Positions 40,301 through 50,729 are shown, numbered from the stretch's first letter. The stretch: 64,000 bases of DNA from Leishmania infantum JPCM5 (GCF_000002875.2 NC_009420.2:2332951-2396950); one strand, 5' to 3'. The notes: a model not told the origin generated them from the letters alone. A program made the numbers and translations.

Positions 40301-40652
40301 GCGCCCGGGTGTTTGGGCCGGATCTCCCCCCCAACCGCGAAGCTGGGATGGATACGCGACTCCGCTTCTGCTCGTCGGCGACGATCTTGCCAAGCGCGTA
40401 TACGTCTTTCAGCAACGTGTCTGCTTCACCGTTGCCGCGGCGTCGACGCTGACGTGGCTTCCGACTTGCCTCATGCGCGCCAGGGTTGCCTGGAAAGAGG
40501 GATGCTATTTCGTCCTCATCGAGGTGGCTGTGGAAAGGCGCCGCGTTGTCAGATGTCTGGCTTCGCGAAGCCTGTGTTCGAAGGGCGCTCGTGAGCGCTA
40601 AGATGAGGCGGAAAGGCCGCCGCGACCGCGTCTCCTGTGAAAGTCGGCGCAT
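37371..40652 (-). CDS. Large hypothetical protein, probably mitochondrial, 1093 aa
   Basis: Translation from the ATG at 40652 gives 1093 residues. The frame is open a further 91 codons, but that stretch is hydrophobic, Cys-rich and unlike the rest. The chosen start begins MRRLSQETRSRRPFRLILAL, a strong mitochondrial-presequence type. The first third is Pro/Ser/Ala-rich. The remainder is mainly helical with scattered Leu/Ala repeats (for example CATALLLEALARAGGRPAG-like spacing) and has a helical C-terminus around MVDNRLLLYQLTPHTIHRYT. The form resembles kinetoplastid mitochondrial RNA-processing or helical-repeat proteins, but no PPR or RAP domain can be claimed by eye. Confidence 0.65.
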   Translation of the reverse strand: MRRLSQETRSRRPFRLILALTSALRTQASRSQTSDNAAPFHSHLDEDEIASLFPGNPGAHEASRKPRQRRRRGNGEADTLLKDVYALGKIVADEQKRSRVSIPASRLGGRSGPNTRAPRRAASGDVASSLPSAEGSLNAKPLVAPPPLSTPAMAVNAGTRNRRDSFPPAASPPREAALPPLQSWTSSFILTPEHLQATSDAHGASDIAFTLEELENTLFSPVVERTECDAQLKKREAPTGLFDPPPPPVAPTMPCSEAPPARLELVPAAPTIDTVDAAAPPVAQTAASPRSTLDGPTPASPTASTAPFLPSAAGFATTFPLTSSPPTFSDRRCSPAKVFTRASLATPVLRCRLRGSTVYVSMTRPFPTPRELLEALHEAVTFIESLPALPQGPRLVRLGVDSPSAASASRAFLEPAGWTEVTSSVEERVAAQLLKERLLQRMTEGPVRGLRYIAELRAAEVEAPLVVRDTAAELLLACTTYAICPCARPGVALDGSTDGAVRLSFSGIGVGLFPAPSTVLRLMQAVAAMCDGEAERTLLLEALARAGGRPAGTVAAPQARDLVVEVMQHLHDLPVVVSAELLRGCVGSHGSTREEAMEAAAGGRAHIVHWFNAAKATARQWWELVQERGHGMWSTPNKRLGACSASVSSCLTASEVWRRLCDAILSPAADDVSIHQALSDAMHSAPVRRCRQNYLAVASPAFAHTATSDSPLRAVVVDVTASSLQHTSVADLACEICEQPADVVLALSNDVRLQQKLHFLASLHLTESGSHHCVTVLLPGDPAEVAECVSLTRSCARLAPQQPCYEAHPSELHPCHPRWLHQLIEVSNARSSAAVPGSSSAPHDAEPASLAELYVAHAWRRPCVTTRTSSVGLEMSAAVAFSWQRLLATATGAAPKKVLVEEFQRTHLAPLVLLRPPAKNDGGDHAAQAWWTEYGEISITQKEAAASTTVLTLMKSMSAAWPVPSSASGLTAPTNRSSSCVFECGVAFLFVLDVACQSLLRRDIESPDQLNVLSIAALGLDSSAGGLVEVADRVAGDGVETLVSAMEETAAVHGVRFASLALLRWMVDNRLLLYQLTPHTIHRYTTYLQHRGV

Positions 40653-41350
40653 TGACAAGTACGTGGATGATGCGCAAGGCGTCGTTGTGTTCTTGGGGAA
40701 ACAAAAAGGGTCGTTACATCGCCAAGCGCGGTCGGCGCAAGCAAGAGAAACAACAGCGCAGAGCGAGGGTTTGGTCAAAGCATGAGCCACGAGAAACAAA
40801 TCACGAAGAGTGCAGGCAGCGACATAGAAGAGAGACAGCGCGAGCGCCAAATGAAGGAGGCTCAAGCGAGCGAGGGCTCGGTGCGTTCGGCACATGACCA
40901 CATTCACGCACACACACACACGCATGGGCAGTTACTAGAATCAAGAGGACATCCATACTCTCCTCAATCGTTCTCTCGTTGTGCCGTTGTTGTTGTCGCG
41001 ATCCTAGCCGATGAAAAGCATGAGGGTTTCAGCTTCGCTCGCTTCCGTTGCTTTCGTACCCGCCGCCAGGGCAAAAGGGTCGAGGGAGTGGTGCGCCCCA
41101 GTCCGCTGGGGCTGTGCTGTGGTGCTGTTGCTGCTTTCTTTCTCGCTCCTCAGTCTCGCAAGCTGAAGCGGAAGGTATAGTGCGACACAACGAGGCGCGC
41201 AAGCCAGACAGAGAGCGACAGAGGGGAGTCCGGAGAGACCGTGGCTCAGGTAGCACGCAAGACAGCTTGCGCCATCACCCGTCTTTCCCTCGCCCCTCCC
41301 TCCTCTGTCGTTGATGCATCGCTGCCGCTGCCCGCGCAGTGAAAACCTCT
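40653..41350. other. Intergenic stretch, no gene seen
   Basis: No supported gene. A CACACA run is at 40907-40923, and plus-strand purine-rich sequence is at 40690-40780, which on the minus strand could serve trans-splicing of the 1093-residue gene. Confidence 0.4.
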
Positions 41351-44300
41351 TCACTTGGTTGCGGCGGGAAGCCGAGGAGAGCTGGACTGAGAGGGCGGCA
41401 AAAACCACCGCAGCACTGCCTCCTCCGACGACACCGGCACGAAGGACTGACCGCCCTGCATCACCGCAGACACCGATGTCGCCTCGGCGCACCTGAGGAC
41501 ATCGTAGCCGAACTTCTCCACGTTTGCCGTGAAGAGCATCACGTCCGACGCGGCGGCAGCGCGGTCGTCCTCCGCGGTGGCCGGGATCTGCAGGGTCGAC
41601 TCGCGCAGCATGACACTCAGTGACCCCAGCAATGGAACCATCACGCCATCCATGTCTCCAGGCGGCAGCAACGGCCGCAGCGCACGCACTAGCCGCGCCA
41701 CCTCGCGGAGCATTGCCATGACCCACTCGTTACGGCTTGCCGGCCAGTGTCTCTTCTGCATCGAGACGTGATCGAGGCTGTTCACCTTGCGGTGCACGAG
41801 GGACCCCATCTTCGAGTAGAATTCGTTGCGGTGGGCCACGCAGTTACGCACCACACGGTTCCAGTCATTCTTGACGAACAGCTTCGCCTTTTCAGGAGCG
41901 GCGTTTGCAGAGGACGAGTCTGACGTCATCTGTGCTGCTGAAGCACTTCCCATAAGGCCTAGCGCGTTCGCCACCGCCAGCGCATCGCGCGGCACGCAAT
42001 CACGCAGCGAGTAGGCAAGGAGACCATCTTCCATCGCTGCCGTCAAGTGCACCTGCAGAGCAGGAATGAAATCGATGAGAAACGCGACACACTGCGAGGC
42101 AATGCATAGGTGCTGCGTCGTGATGGTGGGGAGCGTGCCCTTCTCCACTGCCCGCGCGCCAAGCACCAAGGCGGCCGCCTGGCCCTCGTACTCGTCGAGC
42201 AGCTCACTCATGCGCGACGCGACATCGAAGGCAAGAAAGGGGAAGAGGGCAATGTATTCGTGGTATTTGTGCAACAGATCCATCAAAACGAGGAAGGAGA
42301 TGGGCACGAGGCGGCCTTCCAGCTCGTCAGTGTCGGGGCCCGGCGCCGCTTCCGTCGGGTCGCTAGCCGTCTTCCCGTTGCCTAGGACGGCGGCACCGGT
42401 ACTGCACCGCACTCGCACGTAGAGTTTCGCGGCTCCGGTGCTGAGGAGATCATCCGCGCCGCAGCTATCCGCGGCGCCACGAGCCGAGCTCGCTGAATGG
42501 TGCCATCGATTAAAGGCACCGTCGCTGTCGCCCGAGGCGAAGAGTGCCGTCAGCGAGCGCAGCCGAAACGCCTTCAGCGCTGTCACCTCCATGGTGCACA
42601 TGTCCTCCACCTGCTGCTGTATCGACTCGTCGACCGCCTCCTTGGCGGCCCACGTTTCCCCTTCCGTCACCATAATCATGTTCTCCTTGTTGATGCTGTG
42701 CTGGTGGCGGAAAAAGCGCTTGACGAGTCGCTGAACAGTCGTGCCAATCACTTTTGTCGGACGGTACACCCCAAAGCCGACCGGTTCCTCGGCAGCTTCG
42801 AGGGACTGCGCGTTGGGGCCGCTCACAGTCGACGACACGGGCGAGCCGGTCGGGGTCCCATACCCGTTACCGCCCTCGCGAAGAAGTGACACCAGTCGAC
42901 CAGCCACGTCGCCTGTAACGCGCATCGGAAACTGCACACTAACGCGCACGAGCTGCACCAGCTCGACTACGGACGACAACTGCAGACCGTTGGCGTATAC
43001 CTCCAGCAACGATGCGATTAGCGACTCCGCCTCGCCACAAACGCGCGCAAACAGGTCCCGCGTCGCCGTCTCCATCAGGATGTGGCGGTTCTCGTACATG
43101 GCGAGCGCCGCCCGCAGCCCTCCCGTGAGGAAAAAGCCCCAGTTCTGCGACGCGTGTGTCACAAAGTCCACGAGCATGTCCACAAACTGCTGCAGCACCT
43201 GCAGATAGCCCTGAAAGCGGAGGTGTTTCGCAAACCCGCAGAGCTGCTGGCGTGCGTCTGGCAGGGCGAGAGCAACCGTGTTGCTGGCAATGGTGAGTAG
43301 CTCATTCGCCTTGGCATTATCCAGCGTGCCAGCGTTCATGAAGAGACCCACAAGCGCCTCTTGTGCCATGATCTGAAGCAGCTCAACAAGCCTTACATGG
43401 TAGAGGTGGTTTGCCGCGTTCAGCACACCGAGGCGCGTGACGCTCTCGCACACGGTCGCCATTCGCTCGTTTGACTCGCTTTCGTCGAGGTTGCTCAGCA
43501 GCACGCCGCAGTACTCTTCGAGCACGACCTTTTCGAGGGCTTTGCGTGCTTTCCGCACACGCCCCGGGACCTCCTGGAGGCACTTCAGGTGCGACAAGGA
43601 CTTCCACGGGATGCCCTGTTCCACATCCTTGGTGCCGCGCACCGCAGTCTCCAGGTCAAGCAGCGCGGATGAAATGGCCATCACCTCGCCAAAATCACGC
43701 TCGGGCAGCGCAGCCCAGTTCTCGACGTCCCCTAATCGGCGCAGCACTTGCTGCGCCGAGGTGGCGGTGGTGTTCAGTCGCAGAAAGTTCTGCCGTCGCC
43801 GGTACAGATTGCCAATGCGGAGGTACTCGGCAATGCAGTGCTCACCAGCGCGCATGCCGCCCTCGCGAGCGACTCGCACGTCAGCCAAGACGGTTCGAGC
43901 ATCGCTGCTGAGGGAGCCGAACTGGCAGGAAGTGGCGAAGAAGTCCTCGGAGCGGTGCTTGACGTGCTGCAGCAGACACTTCTCCACAGCCGACTCCCAC
44001 GCGCGCAGCTCCTTATTGCGGCTCTCCAGATATTCGTAGTCAGCCGCAAACGTGCCACCATCCACCACCTGTGTCGGTGTTCCCGTTGAGCTGCCCTGTG
44101 TGGCCACTGCCGTAGTGGGTGAATTTGGTATAGCAGCAGGCCACGACTCACCCACGGCCTCTGACAGCATGCGTATTTCAGATGCCGGGTCGTAGGAGAT
44201 GGAAAAAAACTCCGTTGGTATCCCCGTCGGCCACGGCCCGCCATCCACGGTCGCTGCGCCGTCGCGTTGTGTGTAGTCACCACCGGCGTCTGCCGCGCAG

Positions 44301-45070
44301 TCCTCCCGCCACTCCTTCGCATCGTTCGCGATCCCCTCACGTTGATTGGCCTGGTAGGCCTTTGAGATAAGCTTCACGTAGCCGCTGAAGTCCTCATTGG
44401 GCGGGTACTCGGCGAGCAGGGCGGCAGAGGACTCGGGCCCTGTCTGCGCAGCCGAGTAGGAACGAAGCATGTCCTCCAGGTCGCCCACACGGCCATTAAA
44501 GTCGAAGGCCGCGTAGAGCTTGCCCCCTAGCCAGGTGGCCCAGTCTACATTTGTGGTCGGCTCGCCTGGGTCGTTCAGGATCGAAATAAAGCTCTGCCCC
44601 ACTGTGTGCTGTAGCTGAGTGAAGTGCTGCTGGGAGACGGGGTCGAGGGCGGCGAAGAGGGAGCAGTCATCGCCATACGGTGACACGACGCCGTCGCGCA
44701 CATTCTGCTGTCGCTGAATCTCATCAGCGGCGCAATCTTCTTGCAGCTGCGTGAAAAGTGCCTCCGGCACACGCAGCTTCTGTGCTGGGGACAAGGCCGA
44801 GACCTCGTATAGCCAGTTGCGCAGCTGGGCTCGCAGCGTGGCAGAGGACACGCCATTTCGTATGGACTCCTCGACGACAAGCGAAGGAAGTCCCAGTGCA
44901 TGGGCGATGCGGACGCGACTAAGTCCGTGGTGGACCATTAAGTGAGCGCAGATGCTAGCAGCAGCGTCGCTACTGCGGCGGACTGTGGCGTTGCGAAGTT
45001 GGCTGCCCCTTGCGGAAACGAGCTGCGTCGATGAGGTGAGCGCATTGTGTTTTTCCGAATATGACGTCAT
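41351..45070 (-). CDS. VPS54: VPS54-like subunit of the GARP tethering complex
   Basis: The 1239-residue protein has the layout of VPS54, the GARP subunit that tethers endosome-derived vesicles at the trans-Golgi. The C-terminal third carries the diagnostic segment LVLGARAVEKGTLPTITTQH at about 967-990, followed by CIASQCVAFLIDFIPALQVH, and near the end DVMLFTANVEKFG (about 1173-1186), matching the family's DVAFYTGN-type strand. Upstream, SFISILNDP and a long helical rod fit the coiled-coil N-terminal half of CATCHR tethering proteins. Trypanosomatid GARP subunits are strongly diverged, so this is often left hypothetical. The ATG at 45070 is the first in frame. Confidence 0.8.
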   Translation of the reverse strand: MTSYSEKHNALTSSTQLVSARGSQLRNATVRRSSDAAASICAHLMVHHGLSRVRIAHALGLPSLVVEESIRNGVSSATLRAQLRNWLYEVSALSPAQKLRVPEALFTQLQEDCAADEIQRQQNVRDGVVSPYGDDCSLFAALDPVSQQHFTQLQHTVGQSFISILNDPGEPTTNVDWATWLGGKLYAAFDFNGRVGDLEDMLRSYSAAQTGPESSAALLAEYPPNEDFSGYVKLISKAYQANQREGIANDAKEWREDCAADAGGDYTQRDGAATVDGGPWPTGIPTEFFSISYDPASEIRMLSEAVGESWPAAIPNSPTTAVATQGSSTGTPTQVVDGGTFAADYEYLESRNKELRAWESAVEKCLLQHVKHRSEDFFATSCQFGSLSSDARTVLADVRVAREGGMRAGEHCIAEYLRIGNLYRRRQNFLRLNTTATSAQQVLRRLGDVENWAALPERDFGEVMAISSALLDLETAVRGTKDVEQGIPWKSLSHLKCLQEVPGRVRKARKALEKVVLEEYCGVLLSNLDESESNERMATVCESVTRLGVLNAANHLYHVRLVELLQIMAQEALVGLFMNAGTLDNAKANELLTIASNTVALALPDARQQLCGFAKHLRFQGYLQVLQQFVDMLVDFVTHASQNWGFFLTGGLRAALAMYENRHILMETATRDLFARVCGEAESLIASLLEVYANGLQLSSVVELVQLVRVSVQFPMRVTGDVAGRLVSLLREGGNGYGTPTGSPVSSTVSGPNAQSLEAAEEPVGFGVYRPTKVIGTTVQRLVKRFFRHQHSINKENMIMVTEGETWAAKEAVDESIQQQVEDMCTMEVTALKAFRLRSLTALFASGDSDGAFNRWHHSASSARGAADSCGADDLLSTGAAKLYVRVRCSTGAAVLGNGKTASDPTEAAPGPDTDELEGRLVPISFLVLMDLLHKYHEYIALFPFLAFDVASRMSELLDEYEGQAAALVLGARAVEKGTLPTITTQHLCIASQCVAFLIDFIPALQVHLTAAMEDGLLAYSLRDCVPRDALAVANALGLMGSASAAQMTSDSSSANAAPEKAKLFVKNDWNRVVRNCVAHRNEFYSKMGSLVHRKVNSLDHVSMQKRHWPASRNEWVMAMLREVARLVRALRPLLPPGDMDGVMVPLLGSLSVMLRESTLQIPATAEDDRAAAASDVMLFTANVEKFGYDVLRCAEATSVSAVMQGGQSFVPVSSEEAVLRWFLPPSQSSSPRLPAATK

Positions 45071-46354
45071 GCTGTGACGCTCTTCGTGTTACCTTCTTTC
45101 ACCACCCACCGTATCGTCCACAGGTTGTGCTCTCTTTGACTTTTCTTTTTTGTTGCTGTTGCCCTTGTGTTGCTGTCACACAAAACTGTGCTCCGTGAGC
45201 CAAGTGCCAGTGACTCCACGGTCCGAAGGTGGTCGTGCTTTTATTCCTCGTGGGAGCTGGTGAAAGGGGCGTCGAGCAAAGAGCAGAGGGCTTTCCTTGG
45301 TAGAAAGTGGAACGGGGAAGCGCCCGTCTGCCTGGCTGTATGCGTGTGTGTTTGTTTGCGTGTGTTTGTGTGTGTGTGTGTGCGTGTCCGTGCCTGCCCC
45401 TTTAGCGTCGCACGATGCATTCGCGTTCAATCAGAGATTGTGGGGTGCTGCTTGCTGCAGCTGCGGTAGAGGCCGAGGCAGTTCACCCAACCACCACTGA
45501 TACTGCATCGGGCATAGCCGTGCACGCAAAAATAAAGCGTTGAAGCAAAAAGAAAAAAAAGGAGAAGTATTCGAGCGGTCCATACGATGAGACGGTGAGG
45601 CGCAGCATGCGAGAGAGTCAACCCCGAGAACACATACACACACACACACACATGACCCCTCCCATGCGCCGAATTGCCTTTACACACCTTCACCTGCGTA
45701 AGCGCAGTCATGTGAAGGCCGTCGGAGGGGGAGCGCCGGAGGTGACGTGCCGCGGCTCCACATGTATGGGCCTCGTGGGTTCGGGAAACGAGAGAGAGGC
45801 CGAGCAAAAGGCTCAGGCGCACAGCGGGTGGCACGGGCACGACACGCGCCGAGCTGAACCGCATCCAAGGTGACGGAAGGAGAAAGAAAACGCATGAGTA
45901 TGATGAGGCAAGGTAGGAGGGGCACCTCTTCAGCTGCAGCCATGACGACTGCAACGAGACGCTCTACCGTGGCTCGTGGTGGTGGTACGCTCCTCGATAA
46001 GCACCCGCAAAAGGGTCCGCGCGTCGTCACTTTTTCGTTGCGTCTCTATTCGTTCGCCACTATGCGTTTAACATGTGTAGGTCCAGCTCCAGGGTCTCTT
46101 CTAGCGTCCCATGCACCGTAAGAGAAGGAGGGGAGGTCTGCGTGACCGTGGGTGTTCGTATCCACAAATGAAGAAGAGAACGATGTGCGCATGCGCACGG
46201 TGTTTGAGCGAAAGGTGCTCGCCCGCGCACGCCTGGGCACGCTAGGAAGGCGCCCTTGGAAAAACTCTTGTCACGTCCTATTCAAAAGAGAGACTTTAGG
46301 CGCTGCATGTCGTCCCGAGCCACGCCCGTATTGGCAGCGCTACGGCTGAGGTGC
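45071..46354. other. Intergenic stretch of 1.3 kb
   Basis: No supported gene. GT-rich sequence is at 45340-45390, an AC run at 45634-45652 and an A-run at 45551-45560. No purine-rich block stands out immediately upstream of the VPS54 start on the plus strand. Confidence 0.4.
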
Positions 46355-49300
46355 CTAGGTGGAAGGCGGCGCAGGCACCGCCACTCTCGGCGGAAGAGGC
46401 ACAAAAGATGGCACGGCAGCCGCTTCCGTGATCGCGGCGGCAGCAGGTGGCGCGGCGGATTCGACGTCCTCGGCCTGCAACGTCGCTCTGCCCATGTCCT
46501 CAAAGCCAAAAGACAATATTGCTTGCTCCTCCGGCGGGGGCGTCTTCGCGCTTGGAACGAGGTTGCCACAGCTCCCAAGTGACGAGGCAATCGCCATGGG
46601 AGAAGCGGAGGCGTCGCGCGCAGCATCTACAGCAAGAATGCTTTGCATCGTCGTCTCCGGCACTGGGTTCTTCGCCGCTGAAGCATCCTCGCTTGGTACC
46701 TTGCTAAGAGCGCTGCCGCCGGTGGGACCAGTGTACGAAAGCGCATCTGCAAGGGGCGCCTCTTCTCGCTCACGCGTCCCGGCAGTGACGCGGTAGGCAG
46801 AGATGGAGGTCATGTCTTCGTCATCGTCCGGGTAGGGCACCTCCATAGAGCCGGCACTCCCGCCGTCGCCTGACGCCCTATCCTCACCTTGCCGCGAGGC
46901 ATTTGCGATAGCTGCCGTTGATCCCGTGGCCTTTTCGTCGCCTTTATGATGGCTTGTGGAGAGAACGGGCTCGCTCACTTCCAAGGCATCGGAGCCGAAA
47001 GGGGATGGGGTCTTGCGCAGCCCCACCGCCCCTGTCCCCATCACAGCAAACCGGCCACTGTTGATGTTCCCAGACCCCTCCATCGGGAAGGCAGACATCT
47101 CACCGCCGACGTCGCCGCCAATGGTTGCATTCGCGGTCGACGACAGCCGAAAAGATAAAAACGCATTCTGCATGTCCTCCAGGCGGTGACGCTCCGCAAG
47201 GGCCCCCACAAAATCAAAAGAGGCGTTACCAGAGTACTGGTTGGTGAGATCGACGGTTGTGCTGTGATCGTTGCTGAGCATGCGGGAGCTCACCCCGCCT
47301 CGACTCATCCCTGCACCAACTCCGCCGAAGTCATCGTCGTTGTAGACGCCCGTCACCATAAACGAGCTGCTGCGTCGCTGCGGGTACAAATTCGAGGCAA
47401 CAGCTGGAGTAACAGCGACAGGAGACGGGATCGGCACACCGCCCCGTGGGTGCACGGTCGTCAGCGCGTTGGCGCCGGGAGAGGAGACGAGTGAAAGGGA
47501 AGATCGCCGTTCATTTGCGCGCGGCGCCGCCTTGAACGAAGCCGTCGCGACCGCTTCCTCCAACTCAGGCGGCTGCCGCCCCGCAAGGAACATTGGGAGC
47601 GGCGCCGCAACATTGGGATCGGGTAGAGGCGGCATCCGCCGCGTGGCCGCCTCCGCCAGCGCTGCTGACCCAGCGATGCTGCTGCTATTGAACTTCGCTA
47701 CGCTGCCCTTTTCCATCGGCTGCAGCGGGCCACCGTGTGGCTCACTTCGGTTGGAATCTGCACGGGGGCTTGGGCCATCATCATCGCCGGAGTGCGGCGA
47801 GTTCAACGCGGAAGAGGTTGAAGAAGAGGCCGAGAATGAGCCGCTGCTCGTGGCTTCGCTGATATCTGGCAGCGTCTGCTGAGTGTGGGTGAGGTCTGCG
47901 GCCGACGCTGTCCGTTGCGAGCTGATGTCAGGCGAGTGCACGACAGCCCGCACACTGGAGGAGAACAGGGGGCCGGTCATGGTGGTGCGGTTGATAAGGA
48001 TGGATACTGGTGAAACCACGGCAATCGGCGGTGCAGGGAGATCGATGACGTAGCTGTGGACCTTGGCGGGGGCGGTATTAGCCGTGTTCGTGGCAATCTG
48101 CTGCTGCTTGGCCACGCCCTCGGCTCCGGAAGTGAGCTGGGTGGAAGAGTCTGCCGAGGAGACGACGGAGGAGCCTGAGTCTGGTCCGCTGGCCTTCTCT
48201 ACTGTTTCGTCATCTCCATAACTACCTTCGCCGTCGCTGTAGTCATCCGTGGAGCTCGAGAAGGCCGCTATAACCCTCGCTTCGTCTGTCGCAGCAGCAG
48301 CGCAGTTGTCTGCCAACTCTTTGCGTACTGTGACGTAGCGCACACGCTCACCGCCACGTGTACGCGTCGTGGAAGAGGTCGAGCCACCGATGATGCGACG
48401 CGATTGACGCGCCGACGCGGAGGAAAGCGACGTCACGTCGTCTTGGCTGTCGCCGGTTAGCGAGTCATAGCTGGAGTTGCTGTCTGTTGTATCCGGCATG
48501 AAAGACAGTGTCGACTTGCCTGCGACTCTGTCGGCGGGAAAGGCGTCGTCGCCTTGCGCGACTGTGGCATTCGCGGCCCCTCCCGCGCTGCAGGGCGACG
48601 TTACACTCTCGAGGAAACTGGCTGTCCGAAGCATCGGGTCCGCCTGTGCGTGTTCGGCGCTTGGACAGCGTAGCGACGACGACGCACGTGCCGGCGTCGA
48701 CATCAGTGACGCCTCGCATGCCGAAAGACGGGAGACATCAGTCGTGGGTGGCTGCCCGTCTGGCAACGTGGGCCGCACCGACGCAGCTGTACCAAGTGAA
48801 CGAGGCGCGGATAGGGCAATACTTTCCATTCCATTCTCGGGCCGCCGTAGCGACTCGAGAAGCCGCTTTGTCAGCTCCGCCTCACGCTCCTCCGCGTACT
48901 CTGCCAGCTGTCCCTCGTATGCACCTCTCTGCACCTCCAGCACGTGCTCAAGGGCGGCGACTTGCTTCCGCAGTTTCTGTATTGTCTCCTCCTGCTGCGC
49001 CTCGCGATCGCGTGCCATGGCACGTTGCTCCGCGCACTGCTCCTGATACTTTTTCTCCATGGCTCGCACCGCCTGTTGCTGTGCCGCCTGCGCCTCCTCG
49101 CGCAAGGCTGCCTCGTTTTCGCGACTCTGCTGCAGAAGCTCGACGAGGTGATCACGCTCGTCAATTATGGCGCGCAGCGTGGCGGGCGACGACTGCGTGT
49201 CGAACACCTGGTGGAACGCCGCCACTTCTCGATCACAGTCGAGGAGGCGGGCCCGGGCGACGGCTAACTGCTGCTGCGTGCGAGCGAGTTCCTGCGGGAG

Positions 49301-50638
49301 CTCCATCAGCGCCTTCCACTCCACCTGCATGGCGCAGTGGCGGTGCGTCATATCCTCCAGTTGTCGCGTTGTCTCTATGAGCCTCGCATCAGTCTGCTCG
49401 TACTGCTGTGTCAGCAGGCGAAGACGCTCTTGCAGTCCGCAGATGGTGTCGTCCTTCTGGCGGAGAAACGCATCGTCGACGGCGGGTTCGAGAAACGACG
49501 ACGTCTCGCTACCCCGATGCGTTAGTCGCGGTGCCAGAGGACTGCTTGCCAGCTTTCCGTCGTCGTGCGGAGGGATGCCTAAGTCAGTTTCGGGGCCACC
49601 AGGCTCCGATGCCAGTTCCTTGGCAGAAGGCGACGACGCAGCTGCAACGCCGGCCTGTCTCCGATACCGACTAAGCTCTCCACGCACTGACTTGAGCTCT
49701 TGCAGCAAATCGCGCACTTTGCGACCGCGCGAGTCGCGGCGCAGCCGATCAGACTCCGCCTGCAGCTCCTCGTTCTGCTTCATCAAAAAGTACGCGCGTC
49801 GCTGCCAGTACTCTCTCGGACGGGGCAGCTCTGAAGAGGGGCCCATCTCCGGCCCGCTTCCACCTGTCAACTTGCCGCTTGTGGCCACAGCTGCTGACGT
49901 GTCAACAGCAGCGATAGCGTCCGCGTCAGCAGCTTCATCGCCCTCGTCGACTATGCTGTCTGTGATGCCGTGCAGAGAGCGTAGCAGGACGTGCGTGCGC
50001 TGCAGCTGCTGCTGAAGGTTCTGCACCTCCATTTTCTTATTCATCAGCTCACGCGTCAGTGCGAGCCATGCATCCTCTGTACGCAGCTGGCTACGAGGCA
50101 GGGGCTCCGCGCCGAGCTTCGTCTTCATTGACGGCGACGTGGCACGGCGGGCCGAGTGCACACGCGAGCGCAGCTGGTGCGGCAGCGGCTTGTGTGCTGA
50201 GTACAGTATAGCTGGCGCAACGACCTGTGGTGCTTCGCTCGTTAGCGTTTTCGCGGCATATGGACTGTACTCATCCGCGGAGGGTCTTGGTGCCGTTGTT
50301 CGTCGAGGTGAGGGCGTGTGCGTTTCAGACGCTGCCGGTACATGTATACGGCCACACGCACCACCGTACAAATACCGTAGCTGACGCGCTGTCCCTCGGG
50401 TATCGCCTTTGCTATGGAAACGTGCAGCAGTGTCGGTGGCGGGTTTGCACGGAGCACGAATGGCATGGGGAGATGGGCCGGCATGGGTCCCCCATGGGGC
50501 CGAATTTGTCAAAAGGGAAGACNGATGCACACGCTTCGCGAAGGTGCCAGGCGGGGACGAGCTTGAGGGACGTGCGGTCGCAGCCGTCGACGCATCACCG
50601 ACAGTGCCACCGCCGAGGTAGATGCGCTTGAACTCCAT
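46355..50638 (-). CDS. Large coiled-coil protein of unknown function, 1427 aa
   Basis: From the ATG at 50638 the frame encodes 1427 residues, with one ambiguous base (n at 50523). A coiled coil is visible at about 188-220 (MNKKMEVQNLQQQLQRTHVL), 275-330 and especially 386-596 (for example CGLQERLRLLTQQYEQTDAR and EETIQKLRKQVAALEHVLEV). The second half is Ser/Ala/Thr-rich and disordered. The pattern is typical of cytoskeletal, basal-body or flagellar proteins. The open frame continues past 50638 into sequence I judge unreliable (about 50730-51180), so the real N-terminus is uncertain and could be longer or slightly different. Confidence 0.72.
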   Translation of the reverse strand: MEFKRIYLGGGTVGDASTAATARPSSSSPPGTFAKRVHXSSLLTNSAPWGTHAGPSPHAIRAPCKPATDTAARFHSKGDTRGTARQLRYLYGGACGRIHVPAASETHTPSPRRTTAPRPSADEYSPYAAKTLTSEAPQVVAPAILYSAHKPLPHQLRSRVHSARRATSPSMKTKLGAEPLPRSQLRTEDAWLALTRELMNKKMEVQNLQQQLQRTHVLLRSLHGITDSIVDEGDEAADADAIAAVDTSAAVATSGKLTGGSGPEMGPSSELPRPREYWQRRAYFLMKQNEELQAESDRLRRDSRGRKVRDLLQELKSVRGELSRYRRQAGVAAASSPSAKELASEPGGPETDLGIPPHDDGKLASSPLAPRLTHRGSETSSFLEPAVDDAFLRQKDDTICGLQERLRLLTQQYEQTDARLIETTRQLEDMTHRHCAMQVEWKALMELPQELARTQQQLAVARARLLDCDREVAAFHQVFDTQSSPATLRAIIDERDHLVELLQQSRENEAALREEAQAAQQQAVRAMEKKYQEQCAEQRAMARDREAQQEETIQKLRKQVAALEHVLEVQRGAYEGQLAEYAEEREAELTKRLLESLRRPENGMESIALSAPRSLGTAASVRPTLPDGQPPTTDVSRLSACEASLMSTPARASSSLRCPSAEHAQADPMLRTASFLESVTSPCSAGGAANATVAQGDDAFPADRVAGKSTLSFMPDTTDSNSSYDSLTGDSQDDVTSLSSASARQSRRIIGGSTSSTTRTRGGERVRYVTVRKELADNCAAAATDEARVIAAFSSSTDDYSDGEGSYGDDETVEKASGPDSGSSVVSSADSSTQLTSGAEGVAKQQQIATNTANTAPAKVHSYVIDLPAPPIAVVSPVSILINRTTMTGPLFSSSVRAVVHSPDISSQRTASAADLTHTQQTLPDISEATSSGSFSASSSTSSALNSPHSGDDDGPSPRADSNRSEPHGGPLQPMEKGSVAKFNSSSIAGSAALAEAATRRMPPLPDPNVAAPLPMFLAGRQPPELEEAVATASFKAAPRANERRSSLSLVSSPGANALTTVHPRGGVPIPSPVAVTPAVASNLYPQRRSSSFMVTGVYNDDDFGGVGAGMSRGGVSSRMLSNDHSTTVDLTNQYSGNASFDFVGALAERHRLEDMQNAFLSFRLSSTANATIGGDVGGEMSAFPMEGSGNINSGRFAVMGTGAVGLRKTPSPFGSDALEVSEPVLSTSHHKGDEKATGSTAAIANASRQGEDRASGDGGSAGSMEVPYPDDDEDMTSISAYRVTAGTREREEAPLADALSYTGPTGGSALSKVPSEDASAAKNPVPETTMQSILAVDAARDASASPMAIASSLGSCGNLVPSAKTPPPEEQAILSFGFEDMGRATLQAEDVESAAPPAAAAITEAAAVPSFVPLPPRVAVPAPPST

Positions 50639-50729
50639 CGTGCTCAGGAAGCGACTGCCAGGCAAAAGCTGCGTTGCCTCCTCCCTTGCCGTGAGAGGAG
50701 AGCGAGCATAGATGCCCTCCTCGCCCCGG

